Assembly (NCBI GenBank): GCA_019352035.1 | Contig: JABBNZ010000001.1 | Span: 89,147 to 153,146 of the forward strand | Direction of reading: 5' to 3' | Source: Pseudomonadota bacterium | Lineage (GTDB): Bacteria; Pseudomonadota; Gammaproteobacteria; Steroidobacterales; Steroidobacteraceae | Length of the DNA: 64,000 nt | Shown here: in pieces, positions 54,001-61,502 of the stretch | Layout: each line of letters starts with the position of its first letter | Numbering within the stretch: position 1 is the first letter of the stretch | The notes under the pieces: generated by a model | Told to the model about the DNA's origin: nothing | The model's input: the letters and a program-made list of their open reading frames with translations, nothing else | The model's database searches: none | Translations under genes and position numbers: made by a program

Positions 54001-54197
54001 CGCGCCGCCTCGGTCCAGCGCATCGCACGGCCCCGCGCCGCCGTGAGCGTGTCCGTCAGCGGAAGCAGGCGCTCGCGCAGCTCGGCGACCGCTTCCGCCT
54101 CGGGGCGGAGCGTGGCCGCGCGCATGCGCTCTCGCAGACTCCCTCGGTCATTCTTCTCGGGGGGCAGGTCTGAGCGGGTCTCTGGGACTGCAGACAT
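51045..54197 (-). CDS. putA: bifunctional proline dehydrogenase / P5C dehydrogenase
   Basis: A 1050-residue enzyme oxidising proline to glutamate. After a helical arm, a FAD-dependent (beta/alpha)8 proline dehydrogenase domain (about 190-480) shows SVKLSALEPRY, LTIDAEEADRLDLSLDVLEAL, VRLVKGAYWDTEIKRAQ and FATHNALTV. The NAD-dependent aldehyde dehydrogenase domain (about 530-1010) has ISPWNFPLAIFTGQI, GFTGS-like VAFTGST, ETGGVNAMIVDATAL and the nucleophile Cys in SAGQRCSALR. It lacks the N-terminal ribbon-helix-helix repressor domain of E. coli PutA (1320 residues), so regulation must come from elsewhere; the divergent Lrp-type gene is the obvious candidate. Confidence 0.96.
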   Translation of the reverse strand: MSAVPETRSDLPPEKNDRGSLRERMRAATLRPEAEAVAELRERLLPLTDTLTAARGRAMRWTEAARVQARSRPLAESLLDQFPLDSRQGKALMSLAEALLRTPDPRSADRLIAERLAGLREAGARASDLTGRLSMALLGAASRLLPDASALLEDNGRRPLLSPVVTPIVRAALRRAMRMMGRTFIVGESIESALARGRRGRDLALCSFDVLGEGARSEADAERYFSAYGRAIDVLGSQGVRSVHRRSGISVKLSALEPRYALTQRARVMDSLVPRMLTLTRRACAAGIGLTIDAEEADRLDLSLDVLEALAADAQTRSWGGLGLAVQAYGRRAPLVVDWVAELARRSRRRMAVRLVKGAYWDTEIKRAQERGLDSFPVYTSKVATDASYLVCAQRLFHAPDVIYPQFATHNALTVAAVTAMAPHSAIYEFQRLHGMGQALYGAARADLSEFPPVRVYAPVGTHEDLLPYLVRRLLENGANTSFVHHFLNRDIPVEQVVGEIMGNLIPNPATAPSGDGTPPRIREPRELLRSRRNSSGADFGNPAELAALQEELRAAMAQSYRGGPLLSPGEAIEPTVPVRSPSDTAQVVGLTRDATEAQIAGAMASAALAQPAWDATPAGQRAACLERAADLLEARRGLFLHLLVREAGKTLPDALAEVREAADFCRYYASRGRELFAAPRELDGPVGERNLLSFQGRGVFACISPWNFPLAIFTGQITAALMAGNAVVAKPAPATTLIAHAMTQLLHEAGIAHEVLQLAPADGPLFGATALTHPALAGVAFTGSTATAATINRTLAGREGPIVPLIAETGGVNAMIVDATALPEQVVDDVIASAFTSAGQRCSALRVLYLQEEIAERVLQMLVGAMKCLKIGDPADPATDVGPVISADARQRLRQHAQRMMREAKLLYSCPVDHCEETGYFFAPRLFELQSAGQQKTEEFGPILHVFRYRAEALGQVLGAIRETGFGLTLGVHSRLESLAEHVFRALPVGNTYVNRNMIGAVVGVQPFGGQGLSGTGPKAGGPNYLQRFATERTLTINTAAIGGAVEIL

Positions 54198-54282
54198 GAT
54201 GACGGTTGATCCGGCGCAATCTAGTCGATTGCCCTTATTTTATGTCTCGATCCAGAGGATAATTTTACGTTCTGGCGCATTA

Positions 54283-54301
54283 GGCAGTAGAATCAACTGC
54301 C
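54283..54301. promoter_or_regulatory. inverted repeat overlapping a promoter-like sequence before lrp
   Basis: GGCAGT, seven bases, ACTGCC directly precedes the Lrp-type gene's ATG. A -10-like TAGAAT (54288-54293) sits in it with TTTACG 18 bases upstream. No ribosome-binding site is visible, so a leaderless transcript is possible. The site suits an Lrp autoregulatory operator in the putA-lrp gap. Confidence 0.45.
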
Positions 54302-54820
54302 ATGCCGCCACAAAGCCCCGCCGAACAGCAGAACCCACCAGCCGGCGCCGGGCGGCCCCTCGATCGCATCGACCGGAAGCTCCTCTCGCGGCTGCAGCAG
54401 GACGGCCGCATCCCTGTCTCCCAGCTCGCGCGGGAGGTCCATCTCACGGTTACGCCGGCCCTGGAGCGCGTGCGCAGGCTCGAGGCCGGTGGCTTCATCG
54501 ACGGCTATTTCGCGCGCCTCAATGCCCGCAAGCTGGGCCTCGGCCTGCTGGCCTACGTGGAGGTCTCGCTCGATCGCACGACCCCTGAGGCCTTCGATCA
54601 CTTCAAGGAGGTCGTGCGGGCGCACGATGAGATCATGGAATGCCACATGGTCGCCGGCGGCTTCGATTACCTGCTCAAGGTGCGCGTCAAAGACATGGAG
54701 GCGTACCGCAATCTTCTCGGCGACACCATCGCCTCCGTCCGGGGCGTGCAGCAGACGCACACCTATTTCGTCATGGAGGAAGTCAAGTCGACTCACTCGA
54801 TCGTGATACCGCAGACATAG
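54302..54820 (+). CDS. Lrp/AsnC family regulator, probably of putA
   Basis: A 172-residue regulator. The helix-turn-helix LDRIDRKLLSRLQQDGRIPVSQLAREVHLTVTPALERVRRLEAGGFIDGY (about 20-70) is classic Lrp. The C-terminal RAM domain contains ECHMVAGGFDYLLKVRVKDMEAYR, the ligand and oligomerisation region. It is divergent from putA across 104 bases; Lrp-type PutR proteins activate putA in several proteobacteria in response to proline, which fits a PutA without its own repressor domain. It has an N-terminal Pro/Gln/Ala-rich extension of about 18 residues. Confidence 0.92.
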   Translation: MPPQSPAEQQNPPAGAGRPLDRIDRKLLSRLQQDGRIPVSQLAREVHLTVTPALERVRRLEAGGFIDGYFARLNARKLGLGLLAYVEVSLDRTTPEAFDHFKEVVRAHDEIMECHMVAGGFDYLLKVRVKDMEAYRNLLGDTIASVRGVQQTHTYFVMEEVKSTHSIVIPQT

Positions 54821-54930
54821 CCGTATGCATGCGCACCCTGACCCGGTTCGACAGGCTGCAAGCCGGCTGGACGCCATGCTCGGGAAGCCCGATGCCAGGA
54901 TCGACAGGGCCCTGGCGAAGCTTGAACCTC

Positions 54931-56280
54931 TCAGGCGAGACGCTGCGCGATCAGCGCTCGCGCCCGTTCCAGATCCACCTCGCCCGGCGCGCGCGGATCA
55001 TCCAGCTCCGACAGAATTGCCTCCTGCACCGCCCCGCGCCGCAGCGCCTCGGCATAGGAGATCTCCGGGTGGAACATCACCATGGAGTAACGGGGGATGA
55101 AGTGGTCGGGGAAGCGGCGCTCGAGCTCCATTGCAAGGGCTTTGCGCCGCAGGTATGCCGGATCGCGCACGGTGTCGCGCATCTCGACGTAGTTCTCCAG
55201 CGCCATCTGCGCGATGGCGGCGGTGTTGGGGAGACGGGAGCGCTCGAATTCCGTGAACAGCGTATCCCAGGCGTCGTGCCGGTCGAGGAGGCTGTCGAGG
55301 ACGAGGCAGTCCTCGAAAGCCGCATTCATGCCCTGGCCATGAAACGGAACGATGGCGTGGGCGGCATCACCGAGGAGCAGCACCTCCCCGCCGATGTGCC
55401 AGGGCTTCGTGTACACGGTGCCGAGCTGCCCCTGGGGATGGGCCGCGAATTCCTCCAGGAGATGCGGCATCAGGCGGGCCGCGTCCGCGAACTGGCTTTG
55501 AAGCAGCGTCTGAACCCGCGCCGGGGAGCTCAGCGACTCGAAACTGTCGATACCGCTGCGTGCCAGGAAAAGGGTGGCCGTGAAGCTGCCATCGCTGTTC
55601 GGCAACGCGATGAGCATGAAGCCGCCGCGCGGCCAGATGTGAAGCGCGTGAGGATCCATGGCGTGGCGGCCGTTCTGGGCGGGGATCGTGAGCTCCTTGT
55701 AGTCGTGATCGAGCCGATTCTCGCGCACGCCGATGAGTCCCGAGCGGGCCAAGCTCGAGCGAACAGCTGACCCGGCCCCGTCGGCGGCGAAGGCCGCCGC
55801 CATCGGTACGGCGTACTCGGCGCCCGTATGCTCGTCGCGCAAGCGCAGCGCGTGGGCTTGCGGCTGGGCCGCGACGCAGGTGTGCCGGAATCTCAGCCGC
55901 ACTCCCGGGTGCCGCGCCGCTTCCTCGATCAGCGCCCGGTTGAGATCGGCGCGACTGATGGAGTAGATGACTTCACTCTGCCGCTGCCCATACGGTTGCA
56001 GCCGCGTCTCGCCCGAGACCGAATGAATCATCCGGCCCCGCATGGCGGTCAGCAGCGGACGGATCCGCTCCATCATGCCGGCGCGCTCGAGTGCCGCGAT
56101 GCCGCGCGCGGCGAGCGCGAGGTTGATGGAGCGGCCGCGCTCGCTCTGCGCGAGCCGCGGGTCCGCCCGGCGGTCATGGACATCCACGGCGAGCCCGCGG
56201 CGTGCCAGCAGGACGGCGAGCAGCGCGCCCGCGAGACCGGCGCCGACGATGTTGACCGGCCGATCGCAGAGGAGGCTCAC
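54931..56280 (-). CDS. kmo: kynurenine 3-monooxygenase
   Basis: A 449-residue FAD-dependent hydroxylase converting kynurenine to 3-hydroxykynurenine. It has the dinucleotide motif NIVGAGLAGALLAVLLARRG, then ERGRSINLALAARGIAAL (Kmo-specific), a DG-type motif in AFAADGAGSAVR and the GD motif LLGDAAHAIVPFHGQGMNAAFED. MRDTVRDPAYLRRKALAMELERRFP is the Kmo C-terminal signature. GTG 56280 overlaps the kynU stop (GTGA); the frame beyond is a shadow of kynU. It is the last gene of the long minus-strand run. Confidence 0.94.
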   Translation of the reverse strand: MSLLCDRPVNIVGAGLAGALLAVLLARRGLAVDVHDRRADPRLAQSERGRSINLALAARGIAALERAGMMERIRPLLTAMRGRMIHSVSGETRLQPYGQRQSEVIYSISRADLNRALIEEAARHPGVRLRFRHTCVAAQPQAHALRLRDEHTGAEYAVPMAAAFAADGAGSAVRSSLARSGLIGVRENRLDHDYKELTIPAQNGRHAMDPHALHIWPRGGFMLIALPNSDGSFTATLFLARSGIDSFESLSSPARVQTLLQSQFADAARLMPHLLEEFAAHPQGQLGTVYTKPWHIGGEVLLLGDAAHAIVPFHGQGMNAAFEDCLVLDSLLDRHDAWDTLFTEFERSRLPNTAAIAQMALENYVEMRDTVRDPAYLRRKALAMELERRFPDHFIPRYSMVMFHPEISYAEALRRGAVQEAILSELDDPRAPGEVDLERARALIAQRLA

Positions 56281-57545
56281 GGCTGCAGGCGCAGGGCCTG
56301 CGCGAGCGCCTCGGCGCCGCGCAAGACGTCCGCGAAGCTGTTGTACAGGGGGATGGGCGCGAGGCGGATCGTGTCGGGCTCGCGCCAGTCGCCGATGATG
56401 CCCCGGGAGGTCAGGGCGTCGAACACGCGTTCTCCGCGCCCGTGCGGCCCCGTGATGCGAATGGAGAGTTGACAGCCGCGCGAATCGGCGGCGCGCGGTG
56501 TGATGAGCTCGACGTCCGGAGCGAGGCGATCGAGGAGAAATTCGAGATATCCGCTGAGCGCCACCGATTTCCGCCGCAGGCTCGGCAAGCCCGCCTCCCC
56601 GAAGAGGGCGAGAGAGGCGACGAGGGGCGCGGCCGAGAGGATCGGCGGATTGCTGATCTGCCAGCCGGCGGCGCCCGCGGCGGGATGGAATTGCGCTCCC
56701 ATGCGAAAACGGGTGGCGCGCTCGTGACCCCACCAGCCGGTGAGGTGCGGAGGCTCGTGCCGCTCGTGGACGAAGCAGCCGCCGATCGCCCCGGGGCCTG
56801 CGTTCAGATACTTGTAGCTGCACCAGACGGCGAAGTCGGCTTCGATGTCGTGCAGCGCAAGCGGCATGTTGCCGATCGAGTGAGCGAGGTCGAATCCGGC
56901 CACGCAGCCGGCGCGGTGGACCGCGCGAGCGATTCTGCCGAGGTCGAAAGCCTGACCCGTCCGGTACTGCACGCCCGGCCACAGGACGAGGGCGACCTCG
57001 GCTCCCCTCTCCTCGAGGTACGCCTCGATAGATTCCTCCGTGACGAGGTCCGAGCCAACAGGAGGCGACAGCTCCACCAATGCCTCCCGCGGGTCGAGGC
57101 CGCGCCAGGCGATCTGGGAGGCCACCGCGTGACGGTCGGAGGAGAACGCGCCGGCCTCGATGAGAATGCGGCGCCGGGCGCCGCTCGGCCGATAGAACGC
57201 CGCGAGCAGCAGATGCAGGTTGACCGTGAGCGAGCTCATGGCCACGACTTCGCCGGGGCGGGCTCCCGCGAGCGCCGCGAGGCCGCCGCGAAGATTCTCG
57301 TGGTAGGGGATCCACGGCCGGCGCGCGTGCTCGTGACCGAGGACCGCGAGCGCGGCCCAGTCGTCGAGCTCCTGCATCACGATGCCGCGGGCGGCGAGCG
57401 GCATCAGCCCCAGGGAATGGCCGCACAGATACACGAGCGGCTCGCCCCGAGGTCCCCGAGGCAGCGCGAAACGCTCCCGAAAGCCGCGCAATGGGTCCGC
57501 CTCATCGAGGTGGCGCGCGAATTCCAGTGTCGGCTCGTAGGTCAT
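56277..57545 (-). CDS. kynU: kynureninase
   Basis: A 422-residue PLP enzyme cleaving 3-hydroxykynurenine (or kynurenine) to 3-hydroxyanthranilate (or anthranilate) plus alanine. It contains FALPRGPRGEPLVYLCGHSLGLMP, VVAMSSLTVNLHLLLAAFYRP, FDLAHSIGNMPLALHDIEADFAVWCSYKYLNAGPGAIGG (PLP Lys in YKYLN) and HLTGWWGHERATRF. It lies 17 bases after the KynB-like gene and overlaps kmo by 4 bases. Confidence 0.96.
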   Translation of the reverse strand: MTYEPTLEFARHLDEADPLRGFRERFALPRGPRGEPLVYLCGHSLGLMPLAARGIVMQELDDWAALAVLGHEHARRPWIPYHENLRGGLAALAGARPGEVVAMSSLTVNLHLLLAAFYRPSGARRRILIEAGAFSSDRHAVASQIAWRGLDPREALVELSPPVGSDLVTEESIEAYLEERGAEVALVLWPGVQYRTGQAFDLGRIARAVHRAGCVAGFDLAHSIGNMPLALHDIEADFAVWCSYKYLNAGPGAIGGCFVHERHEPPHLTGWWGHERATRFRMGAQFHPAAGAAGWQISNPPILSAAPLVASLALFGEAGLPSLRRKSVALSGYLEFLLDRLAPDVELITPRAADSRGCQLSIRITGPHGRGERVFDALTSRGIIGDWREPDTIRLAPIPLYNSFADVLRGAEALAQALRLQP

Positions 57546-57562
57546 GACCGTGATTCACCGTC

Positions 57563-58378
57563 TCAGGCCGCCAGAGGATAGAGCAGGGGCCGGCTGGGTA
57601 CGGCATCGCCATTGATCGCGGGCACCTGAAGCTGCAGGAAATACGGGCCATCGTCCGCCTCGTCCGCAATGTAGGCCAGCTCCGTGATCGTGCACCGCGA
57701 GCGTGCCGCAGAGGCGAGAGCCGAGCTGCCGGGCGGCAGCCCGAAAAAGAGCCGGTGCGCGGTCAGCCGGCCTTCGTCGTGCGTACGATCGATCGAGGGC
57801 AGATCCACGACCAGATGCTCGATACCGCGCTCGATGAGGTATTCAGCCGCCTCGAGCGTGAGGTACGGAGGTGTCATGTCGCTGTAGTCGCGCGTCCGCC
57901 TGGCGGGCTCGTTGGGGAGCGTGCGGATCACCACGGCCCGTGGATCGAACGGCGGCTGCGCCGGCCACGCCGCCTGCAGCGCGCTTCGCGTCACCAGACG
58001 GTCCTCCGCGTGCGGCGGCGGATCGGAGCTCTCGCGCGTTCGGCCGGAGGGCACGGGAACCGCGGTGAGCAGCAGCGCGGGCAGCAGCTCCCGGGGCACG
58101 ATGCGCTGCGCATGCAGCGGCTCCCGTGTCAGGTGCCCCGCGCACTCCGTGTGAGTGCCGTTGCAGTGCGGAATCAGCGTGATCGACTGACAGTTGCAGC
58201 TGGCGCCGCCCGCCACGGATCCGGAAAATCCCGGGGCCGAGTACGGCCGCGCGGCGGCGCGCGGTGCGCCGAAATGCCGGGGCTGAGGTCCCTCGAAGTC
58301 GAGCTCGATGCTCAGATCGAGCGGGTGCTCGAGATCGACGCAAAGCTCGCGCCGCTCGCCCTCAAGTCGTGCCTTCAA
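57563..58378 (-). CDS. kynB: cyclase-family protein, probable kynurenine formamidase
   Basis: A 271-residue metal-dependent hydrolase of the cyclase/KynB family. Zinc-site residues H71, H76 and H82 lie in HCNGTHTECAGH; DLSIELDF near the start and VVIRTLPNEP, TPPYLTLEAAEYL and HLVVDLPSIDRTHDEG follow. KynB hydrolyses N-formylkynurenine to kynurenine. It is longer than the usual KynB (about 210 residues) and somewhat divergent, so the name rests partly on context between haaO and kynU. The start TTG overlaps the haaO stop as TTGA. Confidence 0.78.
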   Translation of the reverse strand: MKARLEGERRELCVDLEHPLDLSIELDFEGPQPRHFGAPRAAARPYSAPGFSGSVAGGASCNCQSITLIPHCNGTHTECAGHLTREPLHAQRIVPRELLPALLLTAVPVPSGRTRESSDPPPHAEDRLVTRSALQAAWPAQPPFDPRAVVIRTLPNEPARRTRDYSDMTPPYLTLEAAEYLIERGIEHLVVDLPSIDRTHDEGRLTAHRLFFGLPPGSSALASAARSRCTITELAYIADEADDGPYFLQLQVPAINGDAVPSRPLLYPLAA

Positions 58379-58890
58379 CCGGGCCGCTCCAGCACCGCGC
58401 CGCATCGAGAGCAGGCCCGCCGCTGCGCGCTCGCGTAGAAGCGCTCGAACGCCGGCGGCAGCTGCTTCTCGATGTCGGTGAGCTCGATGAATTCCTCGTG
58501 CAGCAGGTGGCCGCAGCGCTCGCAGTACCACTGGAAGCCGTCGCGCTCGCCAGCCCGGCGCCGCCGCTCGACCACGAGGCCCACCGTCTCGGGCGGGCGT
58601 TGCGGGGAATGAGGCACATTCGCGGGCAGCAGCAGGACTTCTCCCTCGCGGATCGGCACGTCCACCCGGCGGCCGTCCTGAAGCGTCCGCAGGATGATGT
58701 CGCCCTCCACCTGATAGAAGAATTCCTGGCCCGGATCGACGTGGAAGTCCTGTCGGGAGTTGGGGCCACCGATCACCATGATGATGAAATCGCCGTCCTC
58801 GAACACGCGCTTGTTGCCCACGGGAGGCTTCAATACGTGCCGGTGCCGATCGATCCAGTCCCGGAGGTTGAATGCTTGCAGCGACATCAT
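58375..58890 (-). CDS. haaO: 3-hydroxyanthranilate 3,4-dioxygenase
   Basis: A 171-residue cupin dioxygenase that opens 3-hydroxyanthranilate to 2-amino-3-carboxymuconate semialdehyde, the precursor of quinolinate. Catalytic Fe ligands are H50, E56 and H94. The bacterial rubredoxin-like second metal site is intact: C123, C126, C160, C163. Two tandem ATGs occur (58890, 58887), with GAGGAG upstream. It lies only 9 bases after apaH, so the kynurenine genes appear to be transcribed with the apaGH operon. Confidence 0.95.
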   Translation of the reverse strand: MMSLQAFNLRDWIDRHRHVLKPPVGNKRVFEDGDFIIMVIGGPNSRQDFHVDPGQEFFYQVEGDIILRTLQDGRRVDVPIREGEVLLLPANVPHSPQRPPETVGLVVERRRRAGERDGFQWYCERCGHLLHEEFIELTDIEKQLPPAFERFYASAQRRACSRCGAVLERPG

Positions 58891-58899
58891 TCGGGCTCC

Positions 58900-59733
58900 T
58901 CACTCGTCCGGCGTTTGATAGCCGTTGCAGGCCACGGAGACCGGCGCGCCGCGGCCGGCGCCCGCGCCGTCCAGGTCGACCGCGGTGAGCGCTCCGCCCC
59001 AGACGCAGCCGGAGTCGAGACCGACGACATCATCGCGCACGACGAGGCCCAGCGCCGACCAGTGGCCGAAGATGACGCGAGCGCCGCGAGTGCGGCGATC
59101 AGGGACGTCGAACCAGGGCAGCCAGGGGGAGTCCGCCGCGGGCGGCTTGCCCTTCAGGCGCAGGTTGATCCGTCCTTCATCGGTGCAGACGCGCATGCGT
59201 GTCAGCACGTTGATGGCGAAGCGCAGGCGATCGGCGCCCTCGAGGTCCGCGCTCCAGCGGTCCGGCTCATCGCCGTACATATGGTCGAAGAGGTTGCGCG
59301 GCTCGTGGCGCAATGCGTGCTCAACCTCGCGCGCCAGTCCCAGCGTCGTCTCGACCGTCCATTGCGGCACCACGCCGGCGTGCACGAGGAGATCTCCGTC
59401 CTCGAAATGCGCCAGCGGCCGTGTCGCGAGCCACTCGAGCAGCGCATCGCGGTCGGGCGCTCGCAGGATCTCATCCAGGGTATCGGAGCGCCGGGCGCCG
59501 CAGCAGCCGCAGGCAACGGCCAGGAGGTGCAGGTCGTGGTTGCCGAGCACCACGACCGCGTTGTCGCCCAATGCGCGAACCAGGCGCAGCGTCTCGAGCG
59601 AGCGGGGGCCGCGGTTCACCAGATCGCCGACGAGCCACAGCCGGTCCCGATCGGCGGAGAATCCTATCCGCTCGAGCAGCGCGCGCAGCTCATCGCAGCA
59701 ACCCTGGATGTCACCGATCGCATGGCGGCTCAC
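58900..59733 (-). CDS. apaH: diadenosine tetraphosphatase (symmetrical)
   Basis: A 277-residue metallophosphoesterase cleaving Ap4A into two ADP. The metal motifs are all visible: AIGDIQGCCDEL, VGDLVNRGPRSLET, VVLGNHDLHLLA, LLVHAGVVPQW and VIFGHWSALG. It overlaps apaG by ATGA, as is usual in gammaproteobacteria. Ap4A hydrolysis counters stress-linked Ap4A accumulation and affects NAD-capped RNA turnover, which makes its tie to the adjacent NAD-precursor genes interesting. Confidence 0.95.
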   Translation of the reverse strand: MSRHAIGDIQGCCDELRALLERIGFSADRDRLWLVGDLVNRGPRSLETLRLVRALGDNAVVVLGNHDLHLLAVACGCCGARRSDTLDEILRAPDRDALLEWLATRPLAHFEDGDLLVHAGVVPQWTVETTLGLAREVEHALRHEPRNLFDHMYGDEPDRWSADLEGADRLRFAINVLTRMRVCTDEGRINLRLKGKPPAADSPWLPWFDVPDRRTRGARVIFGHWSALGLVVRDDVVGLDSGCVWGGALTAVDLDGAGAGRGAPVSVACNGYQTPDE

Positions 59734-60110
59734 TGCAGGATTCCGGGGATCGCGAGCCGGAACGGCGGAATGGCCGCATCGAAGTGCCGCCCATCCTCGT
59801 CCACCATCTGGTAGCGGCCTTCCATCGTGCCGACCGGCGTTTCCAGCACGGCACCGCTCGAGTAGCGAAAGCCCTGCCCCGGCTCCAGGCGCGGCTGCTC
59901 ACCCACGACACCCTCGCCGCGGACTTCCTTCACCCTGCCATTGGCGTCGGTGATGATCCAGTGCCGCGTCAGGAGCTGCGCGGCGCGCTCGCTCTCGTTG
60001 CGGATGGTGATCGTGTACGAGAAGACATAACGCTCCTCGCTCGGGCTCGACTGCTCGTCGAGGTAGGCCGTGGTGACCTGGACGCGGATCTTGTGTGGCT
60101 CATCGCTCAT
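59730..60110 (-). CDS. apaG: ApaG protein
   Basis: A 126-residue single beta-sandwich protein: IRVQVTTAYLDEQSSPSEERYVFSYTITIRNES, LLTRHWIITDANGRVKEVRGEGVVGEQPRLEPGQGFRYSSG and GTMEGRYQMV are highly conserved ApaG segments. ApaG has been linked to magnesium and cobalt homeostasis; its biochemical role is unresolved. It normally directly follows rsmA; here a universal stress gene is inserted between them. Confidence 0.96.
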   Translation of the reverse strand: MSDEPHKIRVQVTTAYLDEQSSPSEERYVFSYTITIRNESERAAQLLTRHWIITDANGRVKEVRGEGVVGEQPRLEPGQGFRYSSGAVLETPVGTMEGRYQMVDEDGRHFDAAIPPFRLAIPGILQ

Positions 60111-60121
60111 GCGGCGGGATT

Positions 60122-60574
60122 TTACGCGGACGCGGCCCTGCCTACCCGCACCGCGAGCACATCGCAGGGCGCCGCGTGGAGCACGGTGTCCTCCGTGAAG
60201 TTCACCAGAATCGAGAGGCCGTGGCGCTCGCGGCTGCCGAGGACGATCAAATCGATCTGCCGCTCGCGGGCGACCCGCACGACCTCTGCCTTGACGTTGC
60301 CGGCTTCCACGCGGTGAGGTGCGTCAGGGAGACCCAGCTCCGCAGCGAGCGCGGCAAGGCGCTGCCGGGCCCGTGCGAGCAGCTCGTCCTCGATGCGGAC
60401 GGCGGGCATCAGGGTCTCGCCCATCGGCTCGACCGGCATGAACTCCACGACGTGCAGCAGCTCGAGCTCGGCGCCGACGGTCGCCGCCAGATCGCGCGCG
60501 CGCCTGCCGAGCTGCAGGCTGGTCTCCGTCAGGTCGACGACGAGCAGGATGCGGCGGTACGGGTAGGTGGACAT
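60122..60574 (-). CDS. universal stress protein (UspA family)
   Basis: A 150-residue alpha/beta protein: RRILLVVDLTETSLQLGRRARDLA at the start, ELELLHVVEFMPVEP, IDLIVLGSRERHGLSILVNFTEDTVLHAAPCDVLAVRV at the end. The glycine-rich ATP loop G-2x-G-9x-G(S/T) is not obvious, which places it with the non-ATP-binding UspA group. It interrupts the common rsmA-apaG pair: 109 bases separate it from rsmA, 11 from apaG. The gap may hold a promoter for the usp-apaGH-kyn segment. Confidence 0.9.
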   Translation of the reverse strand: MSTYPYRRILLVVDLTETSLQLGRRARDLAATVGAELELLHVVEFMPVEPMGETLMPAVRIEDELLARARQRLAALAAELGLPDAPHRVEAGNVKAEVVRVARERQIDLIVLGSRERHGLSILVNFTEDTVLHAAPCDVLAVRVGRAASA

Positions 60575-60683
60575 GAGCCGAACCTCTTATTGTGAAGCGC
60601 CCGTGGCGGCGGGCACATTGCCCTACGCAATCCTGCTTCGCTGAAAGGCACCGCCGTGCCCCTGTGCCGGCGGCATCGCCATC

Positions 60684-61502
60684 CTAACTCAGGCGGGACT
60701 CGGCCGGCAGCTCGACCTTGCCGGCGATGGCATTGAAGAGCGCCGGCGAGACCGTTTCCGGGCGGACGGATGGATCGACGCCGCAGCTCGCGATCTGCTC
60801 GGGCGTCGCGAGTCCCCGCAGCGCATTGCGGAGCGTCTTGCGCCGGTGAGAGAAGGCCGCGGCCACGATCGCGGCAAATGCCGCACTCACTGGAAATGCG
60901 GGCTCGGGCCGCACCGTGAGCCGCGCGAGGGCGGACCAGACCCGAGGCGGCGGCTGGAACGCTCCCGGCCCGACATCGAAGAGGCGCTCGATCTGCACCC
61001 AGGGCGAGAGCATCACCGTGAGCCGTCCATAAGCGGAATCGCCCGGCATTGCGGCCATGCGGGCGATCACCTCGCGCTGCAACATCACGTGCAGGTCGCG
61101 GATGTGGCGAGCGCTCTCCAGGAGATGAAAGAGCAGCGGCGTGGAGATGTTGTATGGGAGATTGCCGACCACGCGCAGCGACTGGCCGCGCTGTCTCGCG
61201 AGGTCGCCGAAGTCGACCCGGAGCGCGTCCGCGCAATGCAGGGTGAAGCGCGCATCGCCGCTCCATTCCTGATGCAGCACAGCGGCGAGATCGCGGTCGA
61301 TCTCGATCGCATCCAGTGTGCCGCAGTCGCACTGCAGCAGCCGGCGCGTGAGCGCCCCCCGGCCCGGGCCGATCTCCACCAGGGCTTCGCCGGGGCGCGG
61401 CGCGATGGCGGCGGCGATCCGCTCGATCACCGCCGGGTCGTGCAGGAAGTGCTGGCCGAATCGCTTTCTCGGCCTGACGTGCGGACTGCGCGGCGGCATC
61501 AT
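60684..61502 (-). CDS. rsmA: 16S rRNA dimethyladenosine transferase
   Basis: A 272-residue KsgA/RsmA methyltransferase that dimethylates two adjacent adenosines near the 3' end of 16S rRNA. RKRFGQHFLHDPAVIERI opens the protein; VEIGPGRGALT is the SAM motif, NLPYNISTPLLFHLL the catalytic NLPY motif, and FSHRRKTLRNAL a C-terminal rRNA-binding segment. The ATG at 61502 overlaps the pdxA stop (ATGA); a second ATG follows at once (61499). Confidence 0.96.
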   Translation of the reverse strand: MMPPRSPHVRPRKRFGQHFLHDPAVIERIAAAIAPRPGEALVEIGPGRGALTRRLLQCDCGTLDAIEIDRDLAAVLHQEWSGDARFTLHCADALRVDFGDLARQRGQSLRVVGNLPYNISTPLLFHLLESARHIRDLHVMLQREVIARMAAMPGDSAYGRLTVMLSPWVQIERLFDVGPGAFQPPPRVWSALARLTVRPEPAFPVSAAFAAIVAAAFSHRRKTLRNALRGLATPEQIASCGVDPSVRPETVSPALFNAIAGKVELPAESRLS

